A DNA stretch of 47,052 nucleotides from Mammaliicoccus fleurettii (lineage in GTDB: Bacteria; Bacillota; Bacilli; Staphylococcales; Staphylococcaceae), in the NCBI RefSeq assembly GCF_003970575.1, contig NZ_RXWZ01000134.1, positions 1 to 47,052 on the forward strand, given 5' to 3'. The position numbers and the translations under genes were made by a program. The notes beneath the pieces were generated by a model. It was not told the DNA's origin. It saw nothing but the letters and a program-made list of their open reading frames with translations, and did not search any database. Of the stretch, positions 17,746-29,122 are shown piece after piece (within the stretch, counting starts at the first letter, position 1; the number at the start of each line of letters is the position of its first letter).

Positions 17746-17774
17746 ATTATATCAGAATTAATTGTTTTTATCAG
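17746..17774 (-). promoter_or_regulatory. polC promoter (extended -10)
   Basis: On the minus strand CTGATA (17769-17774) lies 17 bp from TATAAT (17746-17751), and the -10 carries a TGn extension (TGATATAAT). It starts at the end of proS and would produce a polC leader containing the 17706-17734 hairpin. Confidence 0.6.
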
Positions 17775-17775
17775 T

Positions 17776-19479
17776 CTATTTCACTGCATTGTAAAATGAT
17801 GATAATACATCATTTAATTCATCAATATGCACTTCTTGACTTTCTGAATTATCGCGACATTTTACCTCAACGATTCCTTCAGCTGCTTTTTTACCGACCA
17901 TAACACGTACTGGCAAGCCAATTAAATCTGCATCGTTAAATTTAACCCCAGCACTTTCTTTACGATCATCATATAACACGTCATATTGATTTTTCAATTG
18001 ACTATAAAGTTGTTCTGCAAGTTCTTTTTGATCATCTTTTTTAGGATTAATTGCAATTAAATGCACTTCATAAGGCGAGATTGCTTTTGGCCAAATAATC
18101 CCTTTATCATCATGATGTTGCTCTATAACAGCTGCTAATGTTCTTGAAATACCAACACCATAGCAACCCATAATTAAAGGTTTCGCTTTTCCTTGTTCAT
18201 CTAAGAATGTAGCATTCATACTTTCAGAATATTTCGTTCCAAGTTTAAATACTTGTCCAACTTCAATACCTTCAGCAAATTTAGCTTTTCCTAAATTGTC
18301 AGGTAATGCTTCACCTTCTAAAATAAATCTAAAATCGCCATATGCTTCAATTTTAAAATCTCTGTCCACATTAGCATTTAAATAATGGAAGCCATTATCA
18401 TTTGCTCCAACTGCTAAATTATTGATATCTTGAACAAAATTATCAGCATATATCTTAATTTGATCTACATTTACAGGTCCTAAACTACCAGGCTTTGCAT
18501 TTAAAATATTTTCAATCTCATTATCATTAGCCATCTCGATATTTTCAGTTTTGAAATAAGATTTTAATTTAACATCATTTACTTCATGATGTCCTCTAAT
18601 AAGTATCATGACATATTCATCTTCAACTTTTATGATCATAGATTTAATAATTTTATCAACTGTTACATTTAAGAAATCAGCTAAAGCTTGAGCTGTTGTA
18701 ACATTTGGCGTTTCAATCTTTTCTAAATCTTTCAAAGAAGTATGTTCATGATTTGGAGTATAAGCCACTTCTGCTTTTTCTATATTTGCAGCAAAATCAC
18801 TCGTTTCACTATAAACTATTGTATCTTCACCAATTTCTGCTAGCGCCATAAATTCATGTGTATGGTCTCCACCAATAGCACCTGAGTCTGCTAATACAGG
18901 TCTAAAGTTCAAACCAACTCTTGTGAAAATTTTATGATAAGCGTTATACATATCATGATAAGTCTCATCTAAAGAAGATTCATCAGCATGGAAAGAATAC
19001 GCATCTTTCATAATAAATTCACGGCCACGTAATAGTCCGAATCTTGGACGCTGCTCATCTCTAAATTTAGTTTGTATTTGGAATAATGTTATTGGTAATC
19101 GTTTGTATGATTTTAATTCATCTCGTACAAGTGAAGTCACAACTTCTTCATGAGTAGGACCAAGACTAAAATCACGTTTGTTACGATCTTGTAGTCTCAT
19201 TAGTTCAGGACCATAAGCATCCCATCTACCTGATTCTTTCCATAATTCTGCTTGTTGTAATACAGGCATTAATACTTCAACACCATCAATGACTTCCATT
19301 TCTTCACGAACGATTTGTTCAATTTTATTAAGTACACGCTTAGCTGTTGGTAAATAACTATAAATACCACGCGCATTTTGTTTAATCATACCTGACTTTA
19401 ATAAAAGTTTATGACTAATAGATTCCGCTTCTGCAGGAACTTCTCTTAATGTTGGTATAAATATTTTAGACTGTTTCAT
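17776..19479 (-). CDS. proS: Prolyl-tRNA synthetase, bacterial type
   Basis: ProRS (567 residues) charges tRNA-Pro. It is a class II synthetase with motif 1 near [14 protein letters not shown], motif 2 around [17 protein letters not shown], the inserted editing (YbaK-like INS) domain at about 230-390 that clears Ala-tRNA-Pro, motif 3 with [14 protein letters not shown], and the anticodon-binding domain at the end. GGAGG precedes the ATG. It is the last gene of uppS-cdsA-dxr-rseP-proS, 17 bp after rseP, and is followed by a terminator. Confidence 0.97.
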   Translation of the reverse strand: MKQSKIFIPTLREVPAEAESISHKLLLKSGMIKQNARGIYSYLPTAKRVLNKIEQIVREEMEVIDGVEVLMPVLQQAELWKESGRWDAYGPELMRLQDRNKRDFSLGPTHEEVVTSLVRDELKSYKRLPITLFQIQTKFRDEQRPRFGLLRGREFIMKDAYSFHADESSLDETYHDMYNAYHKIFTRVGLNFRPVLADSGAIGGDHTHEFMALAEIGEDTIVYSETSDFAANIEKAEVAYTPNHEHTSLKDLEKIETPNVTTAQALADFLNVTVDKIIKSMIIKVEDEYVMILIRGHHEVNDVKLKSYFKTENIEMANDNEIENILNAKPGSLGPVNVDQIKIYADNFVQDINNLAVGANDNGFHYLNANVDRDFKIEAYGDFRFILEGEALPDNLGKAKFAEGIEVGQVFKLGTKYSESMNATFLDEQGKAKPLIMGCYGVGISRTLAAVIEQHHDDKGIIWPKAISPYEVHLIAINPKKDDQKELAEQLYSQLKNQYDVLYDDRKESAGVKFNDADLIGLPVRVMVGKKAAEGIVEVKCRDNSESQEVHIDELNDVLSSFYNAVK

Positions 19480-19496
19480 AAGTTTCCTCCTATAAA

Positions 19497-20783
19497 TTAC
19501 ATGAAGTAACGTTGAATATCATTCCATGTAACCATAATCATTACAAATATTAAAAATACAGCACCAATTGAAAGCATAACCATTTCTGCTTTCTTATTAA
19601 TTGGTCTTCTAAATATCATTTCATAAATTACAAATAATAGTCTACCACCATCTAAAGCTGGAATTGGTAATAAATTCATAATACCTAAATTCACACTTAA
19701 CAATGCAGTGAAGCCCATTAATGTTTCAAAACCTTGTTTCACCACTGTATCAACATTACTATATATACCAACTGGACCATTTAACATATCAAACGAGAAA
19801 CCACCCGTAAAGATACTGCCAATTAAACTTAGTACAGCTTGGAAGATTACTTGACCAGCTACGATAGTCTTTTCAATTCCAGCTAATAATGGTCCAAATA
19901 CTGTATGTTCTGTCGGTTGTGCTACACCAATAATGTATCTTGTTTCATATTTACCTTTACTTACTTCTTGTGTATCTTTCTTAGCCGCAACTTTGAAAGT
20001 CTTTTCTTTTCCATCTCGATCCACTTTTATTTCGACGGGTTCTGTTTTCTTCTCTTTAAAAATAGGCTGTATATCAGTGAATTCATTTATTTTTTTACCA
20101 TCAACTGATTTAATTTCATCGCCTTTTTTAATACCTGCTGTTTGTGCTGGAGCACCATCTTGTAAATCTCCAAATACTGGATCATTTGTTGGTACGCCAT
20201 TCCAATAAGCTAGTCCTACGAATATTACAAGTGCAAGAATAAAGTTAAACAGTGGCCCTGCAAATAAAGTAAGAAATCTTTGATAAGGCTTTTTAGACAT
20301 TAATTGTCTATCCTTTGGTGCGATTTGAATTAAGTCTCCACCTTGAACAAAATAAGCCTCTCTCGCTAATTTGAAATGGTGTCTTTCATCATCACTGGCA
20401 GTAATGCCTTCGATGTAGATTTCATCTTCAAAATCACTATCTTTAATTTCTAAATGCTCAATTTGTTGAAATTTATGTTGATCATCCATAATTACATGTG
20501 TTATTTCATTATGGTCATTCAATTTAATTGCAATATGCATACCAGGTGTTAAAGGATTTTGTTCTAAACCATCGCCTGCCATTCTGACATATCCACCAAC
20601 TGGCAGTAATCTAATTGTATAAAGTGTTTCATTTTTCTTATATGAGTAAATTTTCGGCCCCATACCTATAGCAAATTCCGGACACATAATACCAGCTCTT
20701 TTTGCAAAAAACATGTGTCCATACTCATGTACAGTAACTAAAAGACCAAAGACAAAGATAAATGCTAAAATTGTATAAATCAC
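19497..20783 (-). CDS. rseP: Site-2 intramembrane metalloprotease RseP
   Basis: A 428-residue site-2 protease that cuts transmembrane segments in regulated intramembrane proteolysis and signal-peptide clearance. The zinc motif HEYGH (about residue 19-23) lies in the first membrane helix; a PDZ domain sits at about 195-270 and the second metal-binding motif [11 protein letters not shown] near 375 is intact, with 4 membrane segments overall. The start codon is GTG at 20783 with GGGGTG 6 bp upstream; this site is formed by the end of dxr, whose stop is 2 bp before. It is membrane-located in the uppS-proS operon. Confidence 0.95.
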   Translation of the reverse strand: MIYTILAFIFVFGLLVTVHEYGHMFFAKRAGIMCPEFAIGMGPKIYSYKKNETLYTIRLLPVGGYVRMAGDGLEQNPLTPGMHIAIKLNDHNEITHVIMDDQHKFQQIEHLEIKDSDFEDEIYIEGITASDDERHHFKLAREAYFVQGGDLIQIAPKDRQLMSKKPYQRFLTLFAGPLFNFILALVIFVGLAYWNGVPTNDPVFGDLQDGAPAQTAGIKKGDEIKSVDGKKINEFTDIQPIFKEKKTEPVEIKVDRDGKEKTFKVAAKKDTQEVSKGKYETRYIIGVAQPTEHTVFGPLLAGIEKTIVAGQVIFQAVLSLIGSIFTGGFSFDMLNGPVGIYSNVDTVVKQGFETLMGFTALLSVNLGIMNLLPIPALDGGRLLFVIYEMIFRRPINKKAEMVMLSIGAVFLIFVMIMVTWNDIQRYFM

Positions 20784-20785
20784 GC

Positions 20786-21916
20786 TTACACCCCGTAATC
20801 CTTAGATTTATAAGCTGCATCAATTTCTAGAATTGTTTCTAAATCTGGATGCTCTATAACTTCATGTTCTTTCATTGCTTCCTCAATCATATCTTCAATT
20901 TTTAAAAATGATATTTCATTATTCAAAAATTTGTGAACCGCCACTTCATTTACAGCATTTAATACAACAGGCATCGTGCCCCCAATTTTAATAGCTTCAT
21001 AAGCAAAGTGTATACATTTAAATCGATTAAAATCCATTTCCTTAAAGTTCAATTGTCCTATTTGAGCTAATTTGAGTCTTTCAGCATCTCTAAATGCTCG
21101 TTTTGGGTATGTAAATGCATACTGTATTGGTGTTCTCATATCTGGAGTACCTAACTGTGCAATTACACTTGTGTCGTTAAATTCAACCATAGAATGAATA
21201 ATACTCTCTTTATGTAAAACTGTTTCAATTTGATCAATATTCAAATCAAATAACCATTTAGCTTCAATCACTTCTAATCCTTTATTCATCATAGTTGCAG
21301 AATCAATCGTAATTTTTTGACCCATTGACCAATTAGGATGATTTAAAGCATCTTCAAGTGTTACATTTTTCAAATCTGCTCGTTTTAAGTCTCTAAATGA
21401 ACCTCCACTAGCAGTGATAATTAACTTGTTTATATCTTTTTGGTGTTCACCATTTAAACATTGAAAAATTGCTGAGTGCTCAGAATCTACGGGCAATATC
21501 TTTACATTTTTTTCTTTAGCTTTTTCCATTACAAGCTCACCAGCGACTACTAATGTTTCTTTATTAGCTAAAGCAATATCTTTACCTGCATCAATTGCAG
21601 CCATAGTAGGTCGTAATCCAATACTTCCTAATATAGAATTCAATAGCAAATCAGCGTTAGAATATGTCGCAACAGCTAATAATCCCTCTTCGCCATGTAC
21701 GAGATCTACATCTAGATGTTTAAGTTTATCCATGTCTTCTTCATGTTGTACAGATACGAGCTCTGGATGAAATTCTTCTATTATATTTTGAGCATATGCA
21801 ATATTTTTCCCTACTGATAATGCCACTAAATTAAACTGTGAGTTGTGTTCTCTTATAACATCTAATGCTTGTTGTCCCACTGACCCACTTGCTCCTAAAA
21901 TAGCAATATTCTTCAT
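20786..21916 (-). CDS. dxr: 1-deoxy-D-xylulose-5-phosphate reductoisomerase
   Basis: Dxr (376 residues) makes 2-C-methyl-D-erythritol 4-phosphate with NADPH, the committed step of the MEP isoprenoid pathway. The N-terminal Rossmann motif [16 protein letters not shown], metal ligands in [10 protein letters not shown] and the loop TASGGSFRD are present, as is [12 protein letters not shown] take the ATG at 21916 with GGGGTGA upstream; a GTG 9 bp earlier belongs to that site. Some staphylococci (S. aureus) rely on mevalonate, and carry no dxr or use it differently; here dxr lies in the cdsA-rseP operon next to uppS, which consumes isoprenoid precursors. Confidence 0.93.
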   Translation of the reverse strand: MKNIAILGASGSVGQQALDVIREHNSQFNLVALSVGKNIAYAQNIIEEFHPELVSVQHEEDMDKLKHLDVDLVHGEEGLLAVATYSNADLLLNSILGSIGLRPTMAAIDAGKDIALANKETLVVAGELVMEKAKEKNVKILPVDSEHSAIFQCLNGEHQKDINKLIITASGGSFRDLKRADLKNVTLEDALNHPNWSMGQKITIDSATMMNKGLEVIEAKWLFDLNIDQIETVLHKESIIHSMVEFNDTSVIAQLGTPDMRTPIQYAFTYPKRAFRDAERLKLAQIGQLNFKEMDFNRFKCIHFAYEAIKIGGTMPVVLNAVNEVAVHKFLNNEISFLKIEDMIEEAMKEHEVIEHPDLETILEIDAAYKSKDYGV

Positions 21917-21931
21917 AGATTTCACCCCAAT

Positions 21932-22714
21932 TTACAATTGAAATAAGAAAAGATTTAACAATGGTAACACAAAGATAAAACTATCAAACCTGTCTAGTAT
22001 ACCACCGTGTCCTGGCATTATATTCCCTGAATCTTTAACACCAAAATGTCTTTTTAATCCTGATTCTACAAGGTCACCTAATTGACCAAACATACTTAAT
22101 AGCATTGTTAATGGAATTAATAACCATAATGATACATCCATATTAAATGATTGTCCAAAAATAACCGCTACTATTAAGCTCGAGAAAATACCACCAATAA
22201 AACCTTCTATCGTCTTATTAGGACTAATTAATGGCCATAATTTATGCTTACCAAATAATCTACCAAATATATATGCACCAGTATCAGTTAACCACACTAA
22301 TAGTAATGCAAATAAGATAAATTGTAAGCCATGTTCTCTCGTTTCATAAAAATACATAAAACCTATACCAATATATGTAACTGACATAACGCAAAAAGAT
22401 GCATCCATGAAGTTAAATCTATTTTTAGACATGACTGTATAACTCAACATTAAGAAACTCATAATGATTAATAATTGTAACTGTATACGTATATCGTTAT
22501 TAATCAGTTCTTGAGGTAATAAAATAATGCATAGTGAAATAACAGACAAAAAACCTGGTATAGAAACAATCGATAAATTATTCATATTTAAAATTTCTTT
22601 TAATGCAATAATCGCAAGTAGATACGCTAATGCGATGACAGGTAATCCCCCATATATTACGATTGGAAGAAATACAGCCATTGCAACGATTGCAGATATT
22701 GTTCTCGTCTTCAT
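21932..22714 (-). CDS. cdsA: Phosphatidate cytidylyltransferase
   Basis: CdsA (260 residues) makes CDP-diacylglycerol from CTP and phosphatidic acid, the branch point of phospholipid synthesis. It is an integral membrane protein with about 7 membrane segments. The family signature near the C-terminus is clear: [16 protein letters not shown] followed by [13 protein letters not shown]. It lies 11 bp after uppS and 15 bp before dxr in the same operon. Confidence 0.95.
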   Translation of the reverse strand: MKTRTISAIVAMAVFLPIVIYGGLPVIALAYLLAIIALKEILNMNNLSIVSIPGFLSVISLCIILLPQELINNDIRIQLQLLIIMSFLMLSYTVMSKNRFNFMDASFCVMSVTYIGIGFMYFYETREHGLQFILFALLLVWLTDTGAYIFGRLFGKHKLWPLISPNKTIEGFIGGIFSSLIVAVIFGQSFNMDVSLWLLIPLTMLLSMFGQLGDLVESGLKRHFGVKDSGNIMPGHGGILDRFDSFIFVLPLLNLFLFQL

Positions 22715-22725
22715 TTTTATCTCCT

Positions 22726-23478
22726 TTACAGCCCACCAAATCTACGTTGTCTCGACTGATAAATTTTCAAACAGTCTATTAAAGATTGTTCATCAAAATC
22801 TGGCCACAATGTTTTAGTAAAGATAAATTCACTATATGATGATTGCCAAATTAAGAAATTACTCAATCTTTCTTCTCCTGAAGTACGTATAAGCAATTCA
22901 GGATCTGGTATATCAGAAGTAAATAAATGTTTTTTCAAATTATCTTCACATACTTCATCAATAGATAAATGACCCTGTTCGACTTCATGATAAAGTTCTT
23001 TAACTGCATTTAGAATTTCAGCTCTACCACCATAATTCAATGCAAATACAAGATTTAATCCTGTATTATCTTTAGTTTTTTCGATAGCTTCTTCAATAGC
23101 ATTTTTAGTATGCTTCGGCAAAGCCTCTGTAAAACCAATTGTCGTAACTTTAACATTTTTCTCGATGAGTTCAGGCAAGAACGTTTTAAGGAAATCAACA
23201 GGAAGTTTCATTAAATATTTCACTTCATCTTTTGGTCTTGACCAATTTTCCGTAGAAAAAGCGTATAGAGTCAAATATTTCACACCTAAATCATTTGCTT
23301 TACGTGTGATTTTTTTAACTGTTTGCATACCCTCATAGTGCCCTTTAACTCGAGGCATTTTTCTATTCTTAGCCCATCTACCGTTACCATCCATAATTAT
23401 TGCTATATGTTCAGGGACTGTTAATTCAATGTCTTGATTATTTATTTGTTGTTTTTGCTTTATAAACTTTTTTATCAT
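22726..23478 (-). CDS. uppS: Undecaprenyl diphosphate synthase
   Basis: UppS (250 residues) extends farnesyl diphosphate with eight isopentenyl units in cis to give the C55 carrier of wall synthesis. The substrate-binding [11 protein letters not shown] motif, [19 protein letters not shown] and the C-terminal [19 protein letters not shown] are conserved. I use the ATG at 23478, with GGAGG 5 bp upstream; two earlier ATG codons are in frame but lack a proper site. It leads the uppS-cdsA-dxr-rseP-proS operon. Confidence 0.95.
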   Translation of the reverse strand: MIKKFIKQKQQINNQDIELTVPEHIAIIMDGNGRWAKNRKMPRVKGHYEGMQTVKKITRKANDLGVKYLTLYAFSTENWSRPKDEVKYLMKLPVDFLKTFLPELIEKNVKVTTIGFTEALPKHTKNAIEEAIEKTKDNTGLNLVFALNYGGRAEILNAVKELYHEVEQGHLSIDEVCEDNLKKHLFTSDIPDPELLIRTSGEERLSNFLIWQSSYSEFIFTKTLWPDFDEQSLIDCLKIYQSRQRRFGGL

Positions 23479-23581
23479 AGCGTCCTCCATCAAACAAACG
23501 CGAATTTATATGTATAATTAATTAAACATATCGTAATACATTTTATCACAAAAAGAACGGTTCTGTGTACATAAAGAAAAA

Positions 23582-23611
23582 AACCGTACCAAAGTCTGAT
23601 TTGGTACAGTT
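23582..23611 (-). terminator. Terminator of the pyrH-frr unit
   Basis: AACCGTACCAAA pairs with TTTGGTACAGTT (11 of 12 pairs) around a 6-nt loop and is followed on the minus strand by TTTTTTTCTTT. It starts 8 bp after the frr stop and separates frr from uppS. Confidence 0.85.
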
Positions 23612-23618
23612 CTTATCT

Positions 23619-24173
23619 TTAAACTTCCAAAATGTCATTTTCTTTTTGTGCAGTTAAATCATCTATCTGTTTGATGAAATCGTTCGTAATATCTTGAACT
23701 TCATCTGTTTGACTTCTTAAGTCATCTTCAGTAATATCGCCATTCTTTTCTTGTTTCTTCAAATCTTCATTTGAGTCACGACGAACGTTACGAATTGCTA
23801 CTTTAGCACTTTCTGCTTCTTTTTTAGCTTCTTTCACTAATTCTTTTCTACGTTCTTCTGTTAATGCTGGTACTGAAATTCTAATGATTGTACCATCACT
23901 TGTTGGATTAACACCAAGATTTGCTGCATTAATCGCTTTAAGAACATCTTCAACTGAAGATTTATCGTAAGGTTGCACGACAAGTAAACGAGCTTCTGGT
24001 ACAGAAATACCAGCTAATTGTTGAATTGGTGTTGGTACACCATAATACTCAACATTAACTCTTTCTAAAAGATTCGCATTTGCATGACCAGTTCTTATTG
24101 AAGCTAAATCTCTACTAAAACTTTCAATTGTTTTTGTCATTTTTGACTTTGTTTCTTGAATAACATCTGCCAT
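23619..24173 (-). CDS. frr: Ribosome recycling factor
   Basis: RRF (184 residues) works with EF-G to split post-termination ribosomes. Conserved segments include [39 protein letters not shown] and [12 protein letters not shown]. The ATG at 24173 has AGGTG upstream; an earlier in-frame ATG 15 bp upstream overlaps the pyrH end and lacks a site. It lies 17 bp after pyrH, and a strong terminator follows. Confidence 0.96.
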   Translation of the reverse strand: MADVIQETKSKMTKTIESFSRDLASIRTGHANANLLERVNVEYYGVPTPIQQLAGISVPEARLLVVQPYDKSSVEDVLKAINAANLGVNPTSDGTIIRISVPALTEERRKELVKEAKKEAESAKVAIRNVRRDSNEDLKKQEKNGDITEDDLRSQTDEVQDITNDFIKQIDDLTAQKENDILEV

Positions 24174-24190
24174 GGAATTACACCTCATGT

Positions 24191-24913
24191 TTATTTTGTA
24201 ATAATCGTACCGATTTCTTCACCTTGAACAGCACGTTTAATATTTCCTTCTTCCATAATTGAGAATACAACAAGTGGGATATCATTGTCCATACAGAACG
24301 ATGAAGCTGTTGAATCCATTACTTGTAATCCTTCTTGTAACATTTGAATATATGTTAATCTTTCATATTTTTCTGCATTAGGATCTACTTTCGGGTCAGC
24401 AGAATAAACGCCATCTACGTTATTTTTACCCATTAAGATAACATCAGCTTCTACTTCAGCTGCTCTTAAAGCTGCAGTTGTATCTGTAGAGAAATATGGA
24501 TTACCAATTCCTGCTGCAAATATAACCACTCTATTTTTCTCTAAGTGACGAATTGCGCGTCTTCTAATATATGGTTCTGCAACTTGTTTCATTTCAATTG
24601 AAGTTAATACACGAGTATCACATTCTAATTGTTCTAAACTATCTTGTAATGCTAAAGCATTCATTACTGTGGCTAACATGCCCATATAATCTGCAGTACC
24701 ACGATCCATACCTAAATCGCTTCCTGTTTTACCTCTCCAAATGTTTCCGCCACCAACGATAACTGCAACTTCACAGTCCATTTGAGCAACTTCCGACACT
24801 TGTTGTGCTATACTTTTTATCACTACTGGGTTGATACCAAAGCCTGAATCACCGGCTAAAGCTTCTCCGCTTAGTTTTAGAACGACGCGATTATATTTAG
24901 AATTCTTAGTCAT
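24191..24913 (-). CDS. pyrH: UMP kinase
   Basis: PyrH (240 residues) phosphorylates UMP to UDP, the bacterial amino-acid-kinase-fold type. Typical motifs are [12 protein letters not shown] at the start, [26 protein letters not shown], and [20 protein letters not shown]. Its ATG follows GAGAGGGATC. The gene sits between the tsf terminator and frr; frr is co-transcribed. Confidence 0.97.
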   Translation of the reverse strand: MTKNSKYNRVVLKLSGEALAGDSGFGINPVVIKSIAQQVSEVAQMDCEVAVIVGGGNIWRGKTGSDLGMDRGTADYMGMLATVMNALALQDSLEQLECDTRVLTSIEMKQVAEPYIRRRAIRHLEKNRVVIFAAGIGNPYFSTDTTAALRAAEVEADVILMGKNNVDGVYSADPKVDPNAEKYERLTYIQMLQEGLQVMDSTASSFCMDNDIPLVVFSIMEEGNIKRAVQGEEIGTIITK

Positions 24914-24956
24914 CTTGATCCCTCTCTATGCTTATAATTAGGTCTTTATATATAAC

Positions 24957-24985
24957 GAAAGAAGACACAAGACGTGTCTTCTTTC
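24957..24985 (-). terminator. Terminator-like hairpin after tsf
   Basis: A perfect 12-bp stem GAAAGAAGACAC/GTGTCTTCTTTC with a 5-nt loop begins 13 bp past the tsf stop. The U-run on the minus strand is poor (TTCTTTCGTTATAT), so read-through into pyrH is likely. Confidence 0.65.
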
Positions 24986-24997
24986 TAAAAAGCAAAC

Positions 24998-25882
24998 TTA
25001 GTTGCCTTTCATTTGTCCTTTTACTTCATCAGCAAAGTTATCAGAACGTTTCTCGATACCTTCCCCAACTTCGTAACGAACGAAATCTACAAGCACGCCA
25101 CCTTCTGTTTTTAAGAATTCAGCAACAGTTTGGTCTGGATTTTTAACGAATGCTTGGTCTACAGCACAGATTTCTTCTAAATATTTACGCATTCTACCTT
25201 CAACCATTTTTTCAACGATATTTTCAGGTTTACCTTCATTTAAAGCTTGTTGTTTAAGAATTTCTTTTTCGTGAGCTAATTCTTCTTCTGAAACTTGGTC
25301 ACGAGAAACAAATTTAGGATTTAATGCAGCAATGTGCATAGCAACGTCTTTAGCTGCATCAGCATTAGTTGAACCTTCAACAACAGTTAACACACCGATA
25401 CGTCCAGCCATGTGTAAGTACTCACCGAATGAATCGTTGTCAGTTTTAGTTTTTAAAGTGAATCTACGTAATGTTAATTTTTCACCAATAGTAGAAATTG
25501 CTTCGTTCATTCTTTCGTCAACAGTTTGTCCATTTGCTAATTTAGAAGCATTTAATTCTTCAACATCAGCTGGTTTAACTTCAAGAATATGATCTGCCAT
25601 TTCTTTAACTAAGTTTTGGAAACCTTCGTTACGAGCAACGAAATCTGTTTCTGCGTTTAATTCAAGAATTACAGCATCGTTACCTTTAGAAGCAACATAA
25701 GTTGTACCTTCAGCAGCAATACGGTCTGCTTTTTTAGCAGCTTTAGCAATACCTTTTTCACGTAAGTAATCTACCGCTTTGTCGATGTCACCATCAGTTT
25801 CTGTTAAAGCTTTTTTACAGTCCATCATACCTGCGCCAGTTTTTTCACGTAGTTCTTTGACAAGTTTAGCTGAAATAGCCAT
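24998..25882 (-). CDS. tsf: Elongation factor Ts
   Basis: EF-Ts (294 residues) exchanges GDP for GTP on EF-Tu. The N-terminal UBA-like part has [19 protein letters not shown]; the core includes [12 protein letters not shown] and the dimerisation half includes [15 protein letters not shown] and [18 protein letters not shown]. It follows rpsB after about 96 bp with a strong terminator between, so it is probably made mostly from read-through. Confidence 0.97.
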   Translation of the reverse strand: MAISAKLVKELREKTGAGMMDCKKALTETDGDIDKAVDYLREKGIAKAAKKADRIAAEGTTYVASKGNDAVILELNAETDFVARNEGFQNLVKEMADHILEVKPADVEELNASKLANGQTVDERMNEAISTIGEKLTLRRFTLKTKTDNDSFGEYLHMAGRIGVLTVVEGSTNADAAKDVAMHIAALNPKFVSRDQVSEEELAHEKEILKQQALNEGKPENIVEKMVEGRMRKYLEEICAVDQAFVKNPDQTVAEFLKTEGGVLVDFVRYEVGEGIEKRSDNFADEVKGQMKGN

Positions 25883-25937
25883 AATCTAATTCCTCCATTT
25901 ATATAAGTAATAAGTTGTTTATAGTAAATCTTTCTAA

Positions 25938-25974
25938 AAAAAGGTGATAAGTTATAGAACCTTATCACCTTTTT
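25938..25974 (-). terminator. Strong hairpin between rpsB and tsf
   Basis: A perfect 14-bp stem AAAAAGGTGATAAG/CTTATCACCTTTTT with a 9-nt loop starts 5 bp after the rpsB stop and is followed on the minus strand by an uninterrupted T-run and AGAAAG. It should lower tsf output relative to rpsB. Confidence 0.85.
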
Positions 25975-25978
25975 GAAA

Positions 25979-26755
25979 TTATGCTTCAGTAGTTTCAGTT
26001 GATTCTTCTTTAGGTGCTTGTTCTGTTTCTTTTAAGTCGATGTTTTGCTCTTCAGCTACATCTTCATTTGAAACGCCTTGTTGACCTTCTAAAATAGCGT
26101 CAGCCATTTTACCAGTTAACAATTTAACAGCACGAATAGCATCATCGTTTGCAGGGATAACATAATCGATTTCATCTGGATCACAGTTTGTATCAACAAT
26201 ACCAACGATTGGAATGTGTAATTTACGTGCTTCAGCAATCGCGTTACGCTCTTTACGAGGGTCAACTACGAATAATGCTTGAGGCATTGATTTCATATCA
26301 CGAATACCGCCTAAGAATTTGATTAAACGGTTGTATTCTTTTTTAAGTTCTACAACTTCTTTTTTAGGTAGTACATCAAATGTACCGTCTTCTTCCATTT
26401 TTTCGATTTCAGAAATACGTTTTACACGTTTAGAAATTGTTTTGTAGTTAGTTAAGATACCACCTAACCATCTTTGGTTAATGTAGTAATGTCCAGCACG
26501 TTCAGCTTCTTCTTTAACTGACTCTTGTGCTTGTTTTTTAGTACCTACGAATAATACTTTACCGCCTTCTTCTGAAACAGATTTAATAAAGTTGTATGCT
26601 TCGTCAACTTTTTTAACTGTTTTTTGTAAGTCGATAATATAGATACCGTTTCTTTCTGTGAAAATATATTTTTTCATTTTTGGGTTCCAACGGCGTGTTT
26701 GGTGACCGAAGTGAACACCTGCTTCAAGCAATTGTTTCATTGAGATAACTGCCAT
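25979..26755 (-). CDS. rpsB: 30S ribosomal protein S2
   Basis: S2 (258 residues) is a late-assembling 30S protein. Signature stretches are [49 protein letters not shown] and [21 protein letters not shown] (split: [26 protein letters not shown]). The C-terminus is an acidic tail rich in Glu. It has its own promoter after codY and a leader of about 115 nt with two small hairpins; it is followed by a terminator and tsf. Confidence 0.97.
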   Translation of the reverse strand: MAVISMKQLLEAGVHFGHQTRRWNPKMKKYIFTERNGIYIIDLQKTVKKVDEAYNFIKSVSEEGGKVLFVGTKKQAQESVKEEAERAGHYYINQRWLGGILTNYKTISKRVKRISEIEKMEEDGTFDVLPKKEVVELKKEYNRLIKFLGGIRDMKSMPQALFVVDPRKERNAIAEARKLHIPIVGIVDTNCDPDEIDYVIPANDDAIRAVKLLTGKMADAILEGQQGVSNEDVAEEQNIDLKETEQAPKEESTETTEA

Positions 26756-26870
26756 GATAATTCCTCCTAATTGGTTTTATTCCGCCATATACACTTTTTA
26801 TAGAAACAACATGATATGTTGCACCACTCTATAATTTACGTGAATATGTGTGAATTTGGCTTTTATAGCC
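26756..26870 (-). promoter_or_regulatory. rpsB leader region
   Basis: The predicted 5' leader of rpsB holds two small hairpins, GGCTATAAAAGCC (26858-26870) and CAACAT-GAT-ATGTTG (26807-26821). Ribosomal-protein leaders often bind their own product; I see no match to a described S2 leader, so autoregulation is only a possibility. GGAGGAATTATC precedes the ATG. Confidence 0.35.
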
Positions 26871-26877
26871 GTTGTTA

Positions 26878-26906
26878 AATATATCACATCTTATACTGTT
26901 CATCAA
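26878..26906 (-). promoter_or_regulatory. rpsB promoter
   Basis: On the minus strand TTGATG (26901-26906) and TATATT (26878-26883) are 17 bp apart, with a TGn extension (TGATATATT). It lies directly after the codY stop. Confidence 0.65.
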
Positions 26907-26911
26907 GTATT

Positions 26912-27685
26912 TTATTTATTTAAACCTAATTCATCTAAGAAACGTTCTTTTTTGATTCGAATGAATGTACCTTTCATCCCTAAAGAACGTGATTCAATAA
27001 CGCCAGCACTTTCTAATTTTCTTAATGCATTTACTATTACAGATCTTGTAATACCAACTCTATCAGCAACTTTTGAAGCTACTAATAAACCTTCAGGTGC
27101 ACCAAGTTCTTCGAAGATATGTTCAATTGCTTCTCTTTCTGAATAAGAAAGTGAATTAATTGCCATAGTAATAGCTGCTTTATCTCTTGCTTCTTGTTCA
27201 ATTTCGTTATGTTTTTCTCTTAAAATTTCCATTCCGATTACAGTTGCTGCATATTCACCAAGAACAAGGTCATTGTCATTAAAGTCTTGAGAAACACGAC
27301 CAACTACTAATGTTCCTAAACGTTCACCGCCACCTAAAATAGGGAAGATTGTTGTTTGGCTATCTACGAATAGTTCTTTGTTTTCTGGTGGAAATACAGT
27401 TAGAACGTTCTCAATATCAATGTTAGACATTGTTTGTTCAACATGCATTAATTGATCAGTATATTCTTTAGGTATGTGTCTGTCTTCTAACATTTTAATA
27501 ATACGCTCGTTACTTAATAATTCATTTAAGCTTGAACCTAGAATTTTACCTCTTCTTGACACAATAAATACATTTGTAACTGTTACATCACTTATAGTTT
27601 TTGCCATATCTTTAAAATCTACAGCAATACCTTTATGCTTTTGTAGTAATGTATTTAATTCTCTTGTTTTTGTTAATAAACTCAT
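26912..27685 (-). CDS. codY: Global transcriptional repressor CodY
   Basis: CodY (257 residues) senses GTP and branched-chain amino acids and represses nutrient-scavenging and virulence genes in Firmicutes. The N-terminal GAF domain (1-150) starts [17 protein letters not shown]; the C-terminal winged helix-turn-helix has [31 protein letters not shown]-type sequence (seen as [20 protein letters not shown]). It is the last gene of xerC-hslV-hslU-codY, 18 bp after hslU, as in other staphylococci. No CodY box was noticed within the window. Confidence 0.97.
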   Translation of the reverse strand: MSLLTKTRELNTLLQKHKGIAVDFKDMAKTISDVTVTNVFIVSRRGKILGSSLNELLSNERIIKMLEDRHIPKEYTDQLMHVEQTMSNIDIENVLTVFPPENKELFVDSQTTIFPILGGGERLGTLVVGRVSQDFNDNDLVLGEYAATVIGMEILREKHNEIEQEARDKAAITMAINSLSYSEREAIEHIFEELGAPEGLLVASKVADRVGITRSVIVNALRKLESAGVIESRSLGMKGTFIRIKKERFLDELGLNK

Positions 27686-27703
27686 TTAATTTTTCCTCCT
27701 TTT

Positions 27704-29107
27704 TTATAGAATAAATGCACTTAAATCTTTATTTGTTGCAATCGATTCTAATTTTTGATTAACGTATTCTGGTGTAATATCTACTACTGCATTTGGCATA
27801 TTTGAAGCTTCGAAAGAAAGATCTTCTAACATTTTTTCAAGTATTGTATGCAGTCTTCTTGCGCCAATATTATCTGTTTCTTGGTTCACTTGAAAAGCAA
27901 TTTCAGCTAATCTATTGATAGCTTCATCAGTAAAGTTGATTGTTACTAATTCAGTTTGTAACATCGCTTTGTACTGTTCAAGTAATGATTGTTTTGGTTC
28001 TTTTAAAATTTTAACAAAATCTTCAGTAGTCAAACTGTCTAATTCAACACGAATTGGAAATCTACCTTGTAGTTCAGGTATTAAATCACTAGGTTTAGAC
28101 ATATGGAATGCCCCAGCCCCAATAAATAAAATATGCTCTGTATTGATAGAACCATATTTTGTTTGTACTACGCTACCTTCTACTATAGGAAGAATATCCC
28201 TTTGAACGCCTTGTCTTGAAACATCTTGCCCACCATTATTATTACTAACTGCTATTTTGTCTATTTCATCAATAAACACCATGCCCATTTGTTCAGTTAA
28301 CTGGATGGCTTCTTCATTTACTGATTCTTGATCAATTAATTCGTTAGCAATTTCATCAGTTAAAATTTTTCTTGCAGTTTTAACTGGTAGTTTACGTTCT
28401 ATTTTTTTCTTAGGCATCATTTGACTTAACATATCTTGCATTTGTGGATTATTTTCCATGCCCATCATGCCTAAAGATTGTTGCTCTTGTTCTACTTTGA
28501 TTTTAACAATTTCTTCTTCTAATTCACCGTTAGATAATTGATTCTTTATATCTTCACGTTTCGTTTTAATTTCTTCAGTTGGTGCTTCTTCAACTTCTTC
28601 TTGTTGGTTAAAGTTTGGAAATTGGCCGCCAAATAAAGATTCAAGTGGGTTGTTACCATTACTTTGTGCTTTTTTCTTCATACTTGGTACAAGTAATTTA
28701 ATTAATTTTTCATTCGCTTTCTTAGTAGCGTCATCATGTACTTCTTTTTTCTTTTCCTCTTTGACTATACGACGACCTACTTCAACTAAATCTCGAATCA
28801 TACTTTCAACATCGCGTCCTACGTAACCTACTTCAGTAAATTTCGTAGCTTCGACTTTTACAAACGGTGCTCCAACTAACTTAGCCATTCTTCTAGCTAT
28901 TTCAGTCTTACCTACACCAGTAGGGCCAATCATAAGAATATTTTTAGGTATAATTTCACTTCTTAGTTGATCGTCTAACAAACTACGTCTATAACGGTTT
29001 CTTAGTGCAATAGCAACTTTACGTTTTGCATCTTGTTGACCAATGATATGATCATTTAATCGATCAACAATGTCGTGCGGTGTCATTTTCAATTGATTTT
29101 GTGACAA
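27704..29107 (-). CDS. hslU: HslU ATPase subunit of the HslVU protease
   Basis: HslU (467 residues) is the AAA+ unfoldase that feeds substrates into HslV. Walker [14 protein letters not shown], the pore-loop region [15 protein letters not shown], an intermediate domain (about 110-240), Walker [11 protein letters not shown] and sensor regions with [12 protein letters not shown] are present; the C-terminus [11 protein letters not shown] inserts into HslV. I choose a TTG start at 29107: the sequence GGAGGGTTTAAGG before it is a good ribosome-binding site, and the length then equals S. aureus HslU. The ATG at 29122 overlaps that site. Confidence 0.93.
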   Translation of the reverse strand: MSQNQLKMTPHDIVDRLNDHIIGQQDAKRKVAIALRNRYRRSLLDDQLRSEIIPKNILMIGPTGVGKTEIARRMAKLVGAPFVKVEATKFTEVGYVGRDVESMIRDLVEVGRRIVKEEKKKEVHDDATKKANEKLIKLLVPSMKKKAQSNGNNPLESLFGGQFPNFNQQEEVEEAPTEEIKTKREDIKNQLSNGELEEEIVKIKVEQEQQSLGMMGMENNPQMQDMLSQMMPKKKIERKLPVKTARKILTDEIANELIDQESVNEEAIQLTEQMGMVFIDEIDKIAVSNNNGGQDVSRQGVQRDILPIVEGSVVQTKYGSINTEHILFIGAGAFHMSKPSDLIPELQGRFPIRVELDSLTTEDFVKILKEPKQSLLEQYKAMLQTELVTINFTDEAINRLAEIAFQVNQETDNIGARRLHTILEKMLEDLSFEASNMPNAVVDITPEYVNQKLESIATNKDLSAFIL

Positions 29108-29122
29108 CCTTAAACCCTCCAT

